Made by a program: the position numbers and the translations under genes | The notes under the pieces: model-generated | What the model saw: the letters and a program-made list of their open reading frames with translations, nothing else | What the model was told of the DNA's origin: nothing | Databases searched by the model: none | Assembly (NCBI GenBank): GCA_019747875.1 | Contig: JAIEQI010000026.1 | Coordinates: forward strand, 1 to 50,053 | Direction: 5' to 3' | Origin: Candidatus Obscuribacterales bacterium | GTDB lineage: Bacteria > Cyanobacteriota > Vampirovibrionia > Obscuribacterales > Obscuribacteraceae | DNA: 50,053 nucleotides | Part shown: one piece after another, positions 16,795 to 24,498 of the stretch | Position numbering within the stretch: position 1 is the first letter of the stretch | How the letters are laid out: each line of letters opens with the position of its first letter

Positions 16795-17004
16795 TTATGA
16801 CTTAACCGGCAATACGTTGATGGCTTTGATAATCAGCTCTACGGTATCGCCGGGCTGCAACTTCATTTCTTCCAGAGATTCTGTAGTCAAGACTGAAGCC
16901 ATATTGCATGGGCCCTGCACTTCAAATTTGACAAGAGACATGATCTTGTCGCTGTTAATCGAGCTCACTTTGGCGGTTATTTTATTGCGCGCTCCATATG
17001 ACAT
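16795..17004 (-). CDS. Molybdopterin-binding protein, single Mop/TOBE domain
   Basis: This 69-aa protein is one Mop domain: SYGARNKITAKVSSI, TESLEEMKLQPGDTVELIIKA and a terminal VLP. The ATG follows a strong AAAGGAGAAG. Stand-alone Mop proteins bind molybdate or tungstate as oligomers and act in storage or homeostasis. It is convergent with the MOSC gene, 45 bp apart. Confidence 0.92.
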   Translation of the reverse strand: MSYGARNKITAKVSSINSDKIMSLVKFEVQGPCNMASVLTTESLEEMKLQPGDTVELIIKAINVLPVKS

Positions 17005-17080
17005 TTAGCTTCTCCTTTGACTTCTCATACCTTGACTAGACCTGTAACGAAGCCATTCGTTACATAAGTAATTTGCTGCG

Positions 17081-17593
17081 CTAAAGCTTATCAAATTCTT
17101 CTTTGGAAAGTCCGGCTTGAAAAAGAACGCTCCGCAAGACAGCCGGACAAATCTGTAAGTAATGAGGCAATATGGCTGTGCGAATCTCGTTATTGTTGCG
17201 CTGGACAAACTTTGCATGGTTGTTTAACTGTCGCACTTCGGTAAATCCCCGCGCCTCCAGCTTAAAGCGAATCTTCCGGAATGTATCGCTTTCAAAATTT
17301 GTGCAATCAAAATTCTCTTTACTCGCTTTGTTTGCGTGTGCAAGTTGCTGGAAGCCTTCTACTTTTAGTTCAAAAGTTTCCACCACAGAAGGATCCCAGC
17401 TTTGTACCAGATCGCTGTCACCTTGAAAAAGGCAGAGCTGCGAATTGATGGGGAACTGGAAATGCAAAGTCAGGGCTTCTTTGAGATTCCGCAGTGCTTC
17501 CTCTCTGATGTTGCCCTGACTTGCAATATCTATTTCCAAACACTGTGCTGCATGCCAGCCGCTATCTTCAATAAGAACCGCATGCAGCTGCAT
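17081..17593 (-). CDS. Apparent HicB-HicA fusion protein
   Basis: This 170-aa open frame has an N-terminal HicB-like part (residues 1-47): LHAVLIEDSGWHAAQCLEID then REEALRNLKEAL, the partial RNase-H fold of HicB antitoxins. After a linker of about 60 residues comes a HicA-like part (about 105-170): KIRFKLEARGFTEVRQ, the His of NNHAKFVQ, and PAVLRSVLFQAGLSKEEF, matching the usual HicA ending. HicA is an mRNA interferase using that His; HicB normally is a separate antitoxin. Here both lie in one uninterrupted chain, 3 bp after a thioredoxin-fold gene. A self-inhibited toxin or a repurposed RNA-binding protein are both possible. Confidence 0.72.
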   Translation of the reverse strand: MQLHAVLIEDSGWHAAQCLEIDIASQGNIREEALRNLKEALTLHFQFPINSQLCLFQGDSDLVQSWDPSVVETFELKVEGFQQLAHANKASKENFDCTNFESDTFRKIRFKLEARGFTEVRQLNNHAKFVQRNNNEIRTAILPHYLQICPAVLRSVLFQAGLSKEEFDKL

Positions 17594-17596
17594 TGT

Positions 17597-17884
17597 TTAC
17601 TTGAATGGACTGAGAACTTCTGTGAAGAGTTCGGGATTGAACCCAACCAGAAGTGTGTCATTCACCTTTATCGTTGGCGCTCTTAAGTTACCGGTTGGCC
17701 CAAGCAGTGCTTCTGCCAGTTTGTCGTCGTTGAGCTTGTCTTTCTTCAAATCAATGTGAACAACTTTGCTGCCTTTGCAGGTATAAATTTCACTCACTGA
17801 TTTTGCCAGCTTGATAGCCTCTGCTTTACCTAAACTTTCTTTCCTGGCATCGACGATTGTTTCTGCTTCTATCTTATTGCTCAC
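17597..17884 (-). CDS. ArsC/thioredoxin-fold family protein lacking CxxC
   Basis: This 95-aa protein starts at a GTG (17882-17884) with a weak ribosome site. The C-terminal half GPTGNLRAPTIKVNDTLLVG followed by FNPELF matches a cyanobacteria-type ArsC-like small family with a cis-Pro (APT). The only cysteine, in YTCKGSKVVHIDL, is single, so no CxxC redox pair exists. A redox or glutathione-linked role is possible but not shown. The gene lies 3 bp upstream of the HicB-HicA fusion and is probably translated on the same message. Confidence 0.75.
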   Translation of the reverse strand: MSNKIEAETIVDARKESLGKAEAIKLAKSVSEIYTCKGSKVVHIDLKKDKLNDDKLAEALLGPTGNLRAPTIKVNDTLLVGFNPELFTEVLSPFK

Positions 17885-18249
17885 AAGAAACTCTTGTGCC
17901 CTCGTGCAAGTCGTTCAGCCCTTGCGGTGGTACATCCATTTCAAAATTTTCATCGCTTTATCTCCATTCCTGTGAAGTCTGTCGGCACAAGCGTCGGCGG
18001 CTTTTGCGACTTTTCGGAAATCGAGTCAGTCACTTCTTCTCACCGCTCAGGTTCACAATGATAATCGACGGCAGGCGATCCGGGTCGCTAATTAAGCCTA
18101 AGATAAACTCAGACAAGGCATAGCTTGGCAAAGTTATAATTAAGCCTCCGGAACTACTTTTGCTTGATGGCTGTAATGGTCGCCTGGCAGGAACGCTCTG
18201 GAGTTTCCCTGGGCGATCGCCCTTCAACTCCTGCTCGGAAGGCTAAATA
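17885..18249. other. Intergenic region, 365 bp, between divergent units
   Basis: No supported gene is present; short open frames here overlap and have no ribosome site or family signal. It contains one copy of the dispersed motif ACGCTCTGGAGTTTC (18193-18207), followed at once by the perfect palindrome GGGCGATCGCCC (18211-18222). Promoters for the minus-strand pair ending at 17081 and for the plus gene at 18250 must lie here, but no convincing -35/-10 pair was found. Confidence 0.6.
18193..18207 (+). repeat. Copy of dispersed 15-nt intergenic motif
   Basis: The sequence ACGCTCTGGAGTTTC recurs at 42772-42786 exactly, and at 27068-27082 and 27111-27125 on the other strand with one change (C for T). 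All copies are intergenic. Flanks often continue into a G-rich run (CCTGGG, CACAGG, GCTGGG). Confidence 0.65.
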
Positions 18250-19029
18250 ATGCGCTCTGACTTTGTTGCTTTGCTTGTTGTGCTTTTGTCCTCAATGCCC
18301 GCTGCATTCTCAGCCGGACAAAATCCTTCTCAGTCATCTTCTGCAGCACAGCCTCCAATGGATCCACTGCCTCTGACCCCTGGGACGCAAGCGCCAAGTA
18401 CGAATTCTTCGGTGGCGCCAAGTTATCCACTGCGCGGCGCACTTTCACCAGGAGTGCAAAGCAAGCAAATCGGCAATCAGGGAATCATGGCGACTACGCA
18501 GGGGCATAAGCACGGCATTATTGCCCGCACTATCGGTGGCGCGGTGGCTGATGCAGCCCACGCCTCCGTGGCTCTTGTCGGCGCTACCATCATCAATCAA
18601 AGTCCGGATCTTCCTCCCGAGGAGGAAAGCAATCCCGAATGGCCTTTTCTCAATCGAAAACGGAAAACCGACTTTGTAATCAACTGGTCAGATGGAACTC
18701 AAAGTACCATCTCGCGACTGCCCAATGGCAGTTTGCAGATTTTTGGCGGTGGCAAGTTCTACACGCTACAGCCGACAGGCGAGGGCAGCTACGCGATGAT
18801 GGGTGATTATGGGCACTTCGCTACTGTCTCGCCTCGTCCAGGTGGTGGATTCATAATCATGAATGCCGACGGCAGCGTTAAGCAAGTAATACCGAACGAA
18901 AGTGGCGGTTTTGACGTCAAAGGAAACCACGGTCTCACCGCAACGATTGTGCCTGGTCCTACGGGAAAGCATCATATCTTTGGAAACAAACATTTCTCGT
19001 CGGGGTCAATCAGTAGTGACGGCTTCTAA
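18250..19029 (+). CDS. Secreted hypothetical protein with beta-rich C-terminal half
   Basis: This 259-aa protein has an ATG preceded by GGAAGG and a signal peptide (about 1-22, ending in AFSA). A Pro/Ser/Gln-rich stretch (23-75) is followed by a small hydrophobic region near 95-115. The C-terminal half (about 135-255) is a run of short Gly-turn strands such as SRLPNGSLQIFGGG, NADGSVKQVI and GNHGLTATIV, suggesting a beta-propeller-like or beta-solenoid repeat. I recognise no family. It is followed at 86 bp by a secreted or membrane-anchored esterase. Confidence 0.72.
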   Translation: MRSDFVALLVVLLSSMPAAFSAGQNPSQSSSAAQPPMDPLPLTPGTQAPSTNSSVAPSYPLRGALSPGVQSKQIGNQGIMATTQGHKHGIIARTIGGAVADAAHASVALVGATIINQSPDLPPEEESNPEWPFLNRKRKTDFVINWSDGTQSTISRLPNGSLQIFGGGKFYTLQPTGEGSYAMMGDYGHFATVSPRPGGGFIIMNADGSVKQVIPNESGGFDVKGNHGLTATIVPGPTGKHHIFGNKHFSSGSISSDGF

Positions 19030-19114
19030 AAGCGGAGGAAGTGAGATGGGCGCCAATCCAACGAATTTCCACAGCGTAATCAGAGAAGCGCTAGCTGGCT
19101 CCGGAAGAGAATGA

Positions 19115-20071
19115 ATGATGAAGATGCGAACACGATTATTGGTTGGCTTTGTCGCCGCAATTACTCTATCAGTCGTATTGATTGGTGTCTGGAGAGCATG
19201 GTCTAAAGCTGATCCACCTAAGTTTGTAGTGATGAAGGATTTGCCCTATGTACCGGGCACCCTTGATCCTTTTCAGTATTTGGATCTCTATTTGCCAAGC
19301 GCGCCGAGTCTGCCAACACTGGCCCTGAAAGGCTCCGCTCCTGCAACGCTGCCTGCAAATCCAGTCATTGTTTGGGTGCATGGTGGGGCGTGGATGGCGG
19401 GCGATAAAAATCATCCGGAAGCTGTGGGCTCGATGATCAAGCGTGGATACGCTGTTGCAAGCATTAATTACAGGCTGACTAATCGCTTTACTCATCCGGC
19501 GCAAATAAACGATTGCAAGGCCGCTGTCAGGTATTTGCGAGCAAATGCTCAAAAGTATGGATTAGATCCGAACCGGATTGGTGTCTGGGGAACTTCGGCT
19601 GGTGGACATTTAGCGGCGTTGCTCGGTACTTCCGGCGATGTGAAAGAACTGGAAGGAGATTTGGGAAATAACGAATTCTCCAGCCGGGTACAAGCCGTTG
19701 TGGATTGGTGTGGACCGACGGATCTCGTTTCGATAGCCGCCCAAGCCAAGCCGAACAGCAAGATCGATTTTCGCGCACCGGGCAATCCCGTTCACGCTCT
19801 CATGGGCACCACCGCAGCCCCAGCTAGTTATCTAGCCGCCAGCCCAGTTCAATATGTAAGTAAGGATGACCCACCCATCTTGGTCATTCATGCCAAAGAC
19901 GATGATGTGGTGCCGTTTGAGCAATCCGTGGAGTTTATCGATCTGCTGAAGAAAATCGGTGTCGAAGTCGAAGGCGTAATTCCGTCAGGCGGCGGACATG
20001 CCTTGTCCAGCAAGCGTTACGTAGAACAGAGCCTCGATTTCTTTGACAAACATTTAGGGGCGAAAAAGTAA
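19115..20071 (+). CDS. Alpha/beta hydrolase, esterase/lipase family (membrane-anchored or secreted)
   Basis: This 318-aa enzyme has one N-terminal hydrophobic segment (about 5-25) that could be a signal peptide or anchor. The oxyanion-hole motif VHGGAWMAGDK, the nucleophile elbow GTSAGGHLAALLG, the acid in HAKDDDVVPF and the His in SGGGHALSS give a complete triad of the carboxylesterase/BD-FAE type. Substrate is unknown; acyl or feruloyl esters are typical. Start is ATG at 19115 or the next codon 19118. A possible 22-codon leader frame (19046-19114) with a good ribosome site ends across the start region. Confidence 0.9.
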   Translation: MMKMRTRLLVGFVAAITLSVVLIGVWRAWSKADPPKFVVMKDLPYVPGTLDPFQYLDLYLPSAPSLPTLALKGSAPATLPANPVIVWVHGGAWMAGDKNHPEAVGSMIKRGYAVASINYRLTNRFTHPAQINDCKAAVRYLRANAQKYGLDPNRIGVWGTSAGGHLAALLGTSGDVKELEGDLGNNEFSSRVQAVVDWCGPTDLVSIAAQAKPNSKIDFRAPGNPVHALMGTTAAPASYLAASPVQYVSKDDPPILVIHAKDDDVVPFEQSVEFIDLLKKIGVEVEGVIPSGGGHALSSKRYVEQSLDFFDKHLGAKK

Positions 20072-20131
20072 GCGATAGCTGTCCCGACTTGCTAAATTCC
20101 CTCAGGGTAAGGGATAGCAAAGACGAGTTTA

Positions 20132-20161
20132 TTGACAGTGCACCGCTTTTGGTACTAAGAT
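20132..20161 (+). promoter_or_regulatory. Candidate sigma-70-type promoter of the DUF378 gene
   Basis: A perfect TTGACA (20132-20137) is followed after 18 bases by TAAGAT (20156-20161), four of six matches to TATAAT. The implied 5' leader of about 65 nt holds two small hairpins, CGGG-AATTTA-CCCG and CAGAA-GCTAGT-TTCTG, before the ATG at 20235. Confidence 0.45.
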
Positions 20162-20234
20162 AAAATTAACTAAGCTTTGAGGATGGCGGGAATTTACCCG
20201 TCAGAAGCTAGTTTCTGAAAACAGGTACACAACA

Positions 20235-20438
20235 ATGATGAAGAATCTCGATCTTATTGCCATGATCCTACTTTTGATCGGAGGTATAAACTGGGGCTTG
20301 GTAGGCGCGTTTAACTACAATCTCGTCGGGAATCTGCTCGGAGATACCAGTACAGTTACTCGCGTAGTGTATGGATTGGTTGGACTTTGCGCCCTTTATT
20401 GCGCGTACAAGTTCATGCAGAAGAAAACAGCCGCCTAG
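20235..20438 (+). CDS. DUF378 family small membrane protein
   Basis: This 67-aa protein has two transmembrane helices: DLIAMILLLIGGINWGLVGA and a second at about 43-60 (VYGLVGLCALYCAYKF). The GGINWGLVG motif is the signature of DUF378. The function of the family is unknown. Start is ATG at 20235 or 20238, with a weak AGGT upstream. It stands alone behind a candidate promoter at 20132. Confidence 0.9.
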   Translation: MMKNLDLIAMILLLIGGINWGLVGAFNYNLVGNLLGDTSTVTRVVYGLVGLCALYCAYKFMQKKTAA

Positions 20439-20887
20439 TTAAAGGCGAGAAAACGTCTGGAGCTTCAGGGCTAACGCTCTCTTAGTTGCTCCGCATATGC
20501 GTAAAATCCACTGGAGTTAGCGGGACAAACGCTCTCCGGAAGCGCTCAATTTGAGCTAATTGAACGATAGAAAAGCAACGCTTCACGTGCTTGCAGCTGA
20601 TTCCGTTCGACGCACCATTAAGTAAGTCCACACTGGCGCGTAGAAAGTTCGGGGATAATCCTTTGCGGCGAATGTAGCGATACCGAGTCTATTTGTTTTG
20701 GCCTGGGAATAATCACAAGGTCGCAAACGTTGACTCGCGCGCTATGCCGTTACTGGGAATTGGAAGAAGCTGCATGGGTCAGTAAAAAGCTCGATTTTGA
20801 GCTATTACTGTCCTAATCTTTCAAAGTCACACTAATTACTTGCCCAGTAAGCTATGATGGTTCTATACATCGCGTTAGAAGGGCTAA
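20439..20887. other. Intergenic region, 449 bp
   Basis: No gene was found. It holds a degenerate copy of the dispersed motif near 20453-20466 and related fragments (ACGCTCT, GGAGTTAGCGGGACAAACGC) to about 20545. An imperfect hairpin lies at 20780-20810, pairing CAGTAA with TTACTG and AGCTC with GAGCT. A weak promoter candidate precedes the next gene: TTGCCC (20840-20845), 18 bases, then TATACA (20864-20869). Confidence 0.55.
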
Positions 20888-23668
20888 TTGCCGCCATCCA
20901 TTTGCCAGACATGTGGTTCGCTACTACGAGCTGATACCTCCGTCTGCAACGCATGTGATGCCCGTTCAAGGAAAACTTTGACCGACCTGTCAGGGATTAC
21001 AGATCCTTCTTTGGCATCGCTTGATAGTGCCCAAGCCACAATTTCCGACGTTGATCGAAATGCTAATACCAAGCGGTCTTGGGAGCAAGGAAATTTTTTC
21101 GATGCAAGATCACATCCAAGCAAGTCCAATGAAACCCTAGTAAATTCTTCAGTTGGAGATAAGGTTGATACCAATGCCCTTAGCGCATTCAACGCTGCAG
21201 ATAATTCAGCCGCGAAGAGTATTGCCAAGCCGGATCAAACGTCCTCAAATGCTGCTGACAAAGCATTGTCGCGCAAAAGAAAGTCAGGACTACTGGCAGT
21301 TCACGAGCCCCTGGGAAAATTAGCCATCGCAGAAGATGCCTTTAGCTCTCTTCTCGAGAAGGTTTCTTTATCTGAAATTCAAATCCGGTCTTTTGGGAAA
21401 GCCTATGTAATCGTGGGTATTGTCGTCGTTATTCTCATGGCATTTGTTTTATTTGGATCTTCGGACCGAGGGACGATCTTATCCAAGAATCCTGGTGTCG
21501 GGACCGAGGAGCAACAGTACACGTCGATTTCGAGCCAAGAACAGCGCCAAGAACGCGGAAATATACTCTCGGGTACCTGGTCTCTGGACTATAGAAATCA
21601 ACTGGGAAAGATAGGCCGCGGGCGGATGAGTTTGGAGCAGAGTGCTCAGCAAATCGCCGGAAATGGCGTCGACGAGTTAGGTCAGTTTCAAATTTCTGGA
21701 GCTGCAAACAACAATGACGTAAGGTTTTCTAAAACATATTTGAATAATGGTCAGCGCGTTGGAAGAACAGTCAGCTACTCGGGACGGCTCTCATTAGATC
21801 AAGGCGGGCAATTGAGAATCGATGGGACTTGGACTGTTTTCGGCGATCAAAGCCAGGGACAGCCAGGCAATGCCTCCGTCTCCGGTGCATTTCGAGCAAT
21901 AATGTTGCATGAGGGATTCTCCAGCTCTGAGCAGCAGACGCAGCAACTGACGATGCAGCATATGGCGCAGCAGCAGCAGCATGCACTCAGGCAAGGTCTA
22001 ACAAACAATAAATCTGTTCAAGCAAGTGTGCAATCGGATCCGGATCCCAAGAAATCTCATGCATTCTTCATGCAAGTAGCCCTGGGAATTATTGGTATTG
22101 GCATTGCTCTGGCGGTGATATCTCTGAAATTTTTTGGACCTAGTGGCTTGTTAAATATTTGGGCGAAAAACGAATATATTCCTTCTCAGTTCAAAGCTCA
22201 ACATCTCAAGATGGTGAATGAGATGGGAAAACCGGCCGGACCAGGCTCATTACCCCTTGGACGGAGAGATGAATGGGGCTGGCATCAGTTCTGGCAGCCG
22301 AAAGAGTTGGCAATGCCCATGGACCTGCGGATGCGCAATCCTCATTTTTTTATCATTGGTGGTGGTGCCGCAGGCAAGAGCCGCTTAATGGCAGTCATGA
22401 TCGCTCATGATATTCAAAGCAATGATCGAGCTGTTGTTCTAGTCGATTCAGACGGGGGGCTGGCTGATCTAATCCTGGATTGGATCGCAAGTCGCCCAAA
22501 TGGCGATGAGTTATCCCGGCGCGTATTGGTAGTTGATCCTACTTATGATGGAAAAATGTTCTCCTATAATCCCATTGAATTTCCGAAAGATGGAGATCTG
22601 CAGAATGCTGCTTCTGCCGTCGTATTTGGTTTCAAAGCTGCCTATACAGAGCCTCCTGGCGCGCAAAGTCAATGGAATCAACAAACAGCAAATATATTGC
22701 GAAATGCCGCTCTGTTGCTAATGGCAAACAATCGTACGCTGGCGGACTTGCCGCTTTTATTGGCAGATAATGACTTTCGTGATGTGATGCTTGAAAAGGT
22801 TGAGCAGATGAAGCAAAGCCGAAGCGAGTACATTACGCTCATGGACGCGTGGACGAACTACAAGCGACTGGCTCGCACGGATCAATGGATAACCTGGATT
22901 GAGCCAATTCTAAATCGCGTACAGCCGATGCTGAGTGACCCACGCTGCCGAAGGATTCTCACGGCTCCATCATCTGATCTAAATCTACAAAGAGTGATTA
23001 GTGAAAAGAAAGTCCTGATCGTGAAACTTCCCCAGGGACAGTTAGATAAAAATGGAAATTTGCTTGGAAGCTTAATGGTTGCAGGTGTAAAGCAGGCTGC
23101 CCTCTCTCTCTCTGCGCAACACACTGATAAGCACTTATGCTCGCTGTATTTGGACGAATTTGAAACATTCATTGAGAAGGAAACTTTCGATACGATTACA
23201 TCCGAGACACGCAAGTTGCAGCTTGCACTTTGCGGTGCCTCAAAGACATTTCAGACGCTGCCCGAGGATTTTCGCAACAACATCATTATCAATGTTGGAA
23301 CCATGGCCATTTTTGCTCTAGCAAAAAAGGATGCTGATATGCTCGGCCCACAGATGTTTCGCGTTGATGGACGAAAGGTCAAACATCAAACTATACAGAA
23401 CGTTTTCAACAAAGTGAATACCTCTCCACAATTTGAGCTGATCTCTGATGAGGAAAAACTGAACATAGATCGTGTAGTGGGGCAAGAGCGTCGAACGTAT
23501 TTCTGCTACAGAGTTGGCACTGTGGCTGGAGTATTCCGAATGCAAGCGCCTGAGTTTCCTAACATACCGCAAGACGAGGTCAGTGAAGAACTGTTGGAGC
23601 GAATGTACAACAACAGGCTTTTCTTGCGTTCTTCTGAAGATGAAGATGGAGATGAGTTCGAGCAGTAA
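20888..23668 (+). CDS. VirD4/TraG-like membrane ATPase with zinc-ribbon and external beta domain
   Basis: This 926-aa protein starts at a TTG behind GAAGGG; an in-frame TAA lies one codon upstream. Residues 5-23 form a zinc ribbon (CQTC and CNAC). Transmembrane helices at about 172-192 and 396-420 enclose a region (about 225-345, starting LSGTWSLD) of repeated short strands like a lipocalin-type barrel, predicted to lie outside the cytoplasm. The C-terminal half is a conjugation/FtsK-type ATPase: Walker A GGGAAGKS at 491-498, Walker B LYLDEFETF (Asp756-Glu757), and CGASKTFQTL. No relaxase or mating-pair genes are near. Type IV coupling-like DNA or protein pumping is inferred. Confidence 0.8.
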   Translation: MPPSICQTCGSLLRADTSVCNACDARSRKTLTDLSGITDPSLASLDSAQATISDVDRNANTKRSWEQGNFFDARSHPSKSNETLVNSSVGDKVDTNALSAFNAADNSAAKSIAKPDQTSSNAADKALSRKRKSGLLAVHEPLGKLAIAEDAFSSLLEKVSLSEIQIRSFGKAYVIVGIVVVILMAFVLFGSSDRGTILSKNPGVGTEEQQYTSISSQEQRQERGNILSGTWSLDYRNQLGKIGRGRMSLEQSAQQIAGNGVDELGQFQISGAANNNDVRFSKTYLNNGQRVGRTVSYSGRLSLDQGGQLRIDGTWTVFGDQSQGQPGNASVSGAFRAIMLHEGFSSSEQQTQQLTMQHMAQQQQHALRQGLTNNKSVQASVQSDPDPKKSHAFFMQVALGIIGIGIALAVISLKFFGPSGLLNIWAKNEYIPSQFKAQHLKMVNEMGKPAGPGSLPLGRRDEWGWHQFWQPKELAMPMDLRMRNPHFFIIGGGAAGKSRLMAVMIAHDIQSNDRAVVLVDSDGGLADLILDWIASRPNGDELSRRVLVVDPTYDGKMFSYNPIEFPKDGDLQNAASAVVFGFKAAYTEPPGAQSQWNQQTANILRNAALLLMANNRTLADLPLLLADNDFRDVMLEKVEQMKQSRSEYITLMDAWTNYKRLARTDQWITWIEPILNRVQPMLSDPRCRRILTAPSSDLNLQRVISEKKVLIVKLPQGQLDKNGNLLGSLMVAGVKQAALSLSAQHTDKHLCSLYLDEFETFIEKETFDTITSETRKLQLALCGASKTFQTLPEDFRNNIIINVGTMAIFALAKKDADMLGPQMFRVDGRKVKHQTIQNVFNKVNTSPQFELISDEEKLNIDRVVGQERRTYFCYRVGTVAGVFRMQAPEFPNIPQDEVSEELLERMYNNRLFLRSSEDEDGDEFEQ

Positions 23669-23759
23669 CACGCCACTGTGTGCTTTGAGCTTAAGCAGCG
23701 TGTTGACTGCGTGCAGGACTGACATAAACGATTCGTGCGCTAAGCTATGCGCTTGAATT

Positions 23760-24239
23760 CTAGAGCTTCGGCTTTTCCAGAGTTTGCATTTCGGCTTTTG
23801 CCTTCATATCGCGTACCAGTGCCTCTGTCTTTCTAGCATTTGCTTGCGCGATATTTGCTTCAACTTCTGCTTTTTCGGCCGCTATTCTGGCAAATTCGAG
23901 CTCTTGCTTGGCTTTTATCACTTGTTCTAAGTATTGCTTTTCCATTGATGCGGCAGCTGCATATCTTGCTGCCTCAGCTCTTTCGGCAAGAGCTTTCGAC
24001 TGCAAGATTTCAGCTTTTATAGATTCAAGTTGCATGTCGCGTTTAGCTTCAACTTCTTTCTTTTTAGCATCCATATTTTCAGCTCGGGCTTTAGACTTTA
24101 TCGTATCTGCTTTGATTTCATCAAGTTGCTCCATCACTGCTATTCGCGTTTGATCTGATGCAGATTTGCTGCCATCGTCGGCAAACGCGCTTGTTGTTAG
24201 AGAGAGCACACAAACAATCGCGGGAACCATTTTTTTCAT
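23760..24239 (-). CDS. Secreted coiled-coil protein
   Basis: This 159-aa protein starts at the ATG at 24237-24239, giving a clean signal peptide (MKKMVPAIVCVL to AFADD) with AAGGAG about 10 bases upstream; an ATG nine bases earlier is too close to that site. The mature chain is one long Ala/Glu/Lys-rich helix with repeats of the type EAKAELxxxKAxAExAEA, for example KAEVEANIAQANARKTEAL. It probably forms a periplasmic coiled coil. No family or function is recognised. It is convergent with the VirD4-like gene, 91 bp apart. Confidence 0.75.
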   Translation of the reverse strand: MKKMVPAIVCVLSLTTSAFADDGSKSASDQTRIAVMEQLDEIKADTIKSKARAENMDAKKKEVEAKRDMQLESIKAEILQSKALAERAEAARYAAAASMEKQYLEQVIKAKQELEFARIAAEKAEVEANIAQANARKTEALVRDMKAKAEMQTLEKPKL

Positions 24240-24498
24240 AGAGGACATTCTCCTTTGAGAGGAAGAAAATTTCGCAATCCTGATCTGCTCGGCCGCAAAG
24301 ATGCGGTCGCGCATTATTCCATTCTGGGCGAGAGATCTGCTTGTTGTCAAGCGCGGGCGCTTTATACCTTTTTTAGAGTCGATTTCACGTATACTTCATT
24401 GAGTAGGCTCAGCACGAAATTTGAACTACCTGATTATTTGACCAAAGGTGAAGATTTCGTGGCATCACACTCTTCTAAGTGAATTCGTTTCCTTTTTT

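Noticed and set aside
18211..18222. GCGATCGC palindrome as a cyanobacterial HIP1 signal
   Set aside because: Only one intergenic copy and one inside a gene (35910-35917) were noticed in 50 kb, far from the abundance that defines HIP1.
20888..23668. Conjugative element or integrative island around the VirD4-like gene
   Set aside because: There is no relaxase, integrase, tRNA target or att-like repeat nearby, and neighbours look like normal chromosomal genes.
24255..24482. Plus-strand 75-aa frame between two minus genes
   Set aside because: It has no ribosome site or recognisable motif, and overlaps the likely promoter region of the coiled-coil gene.
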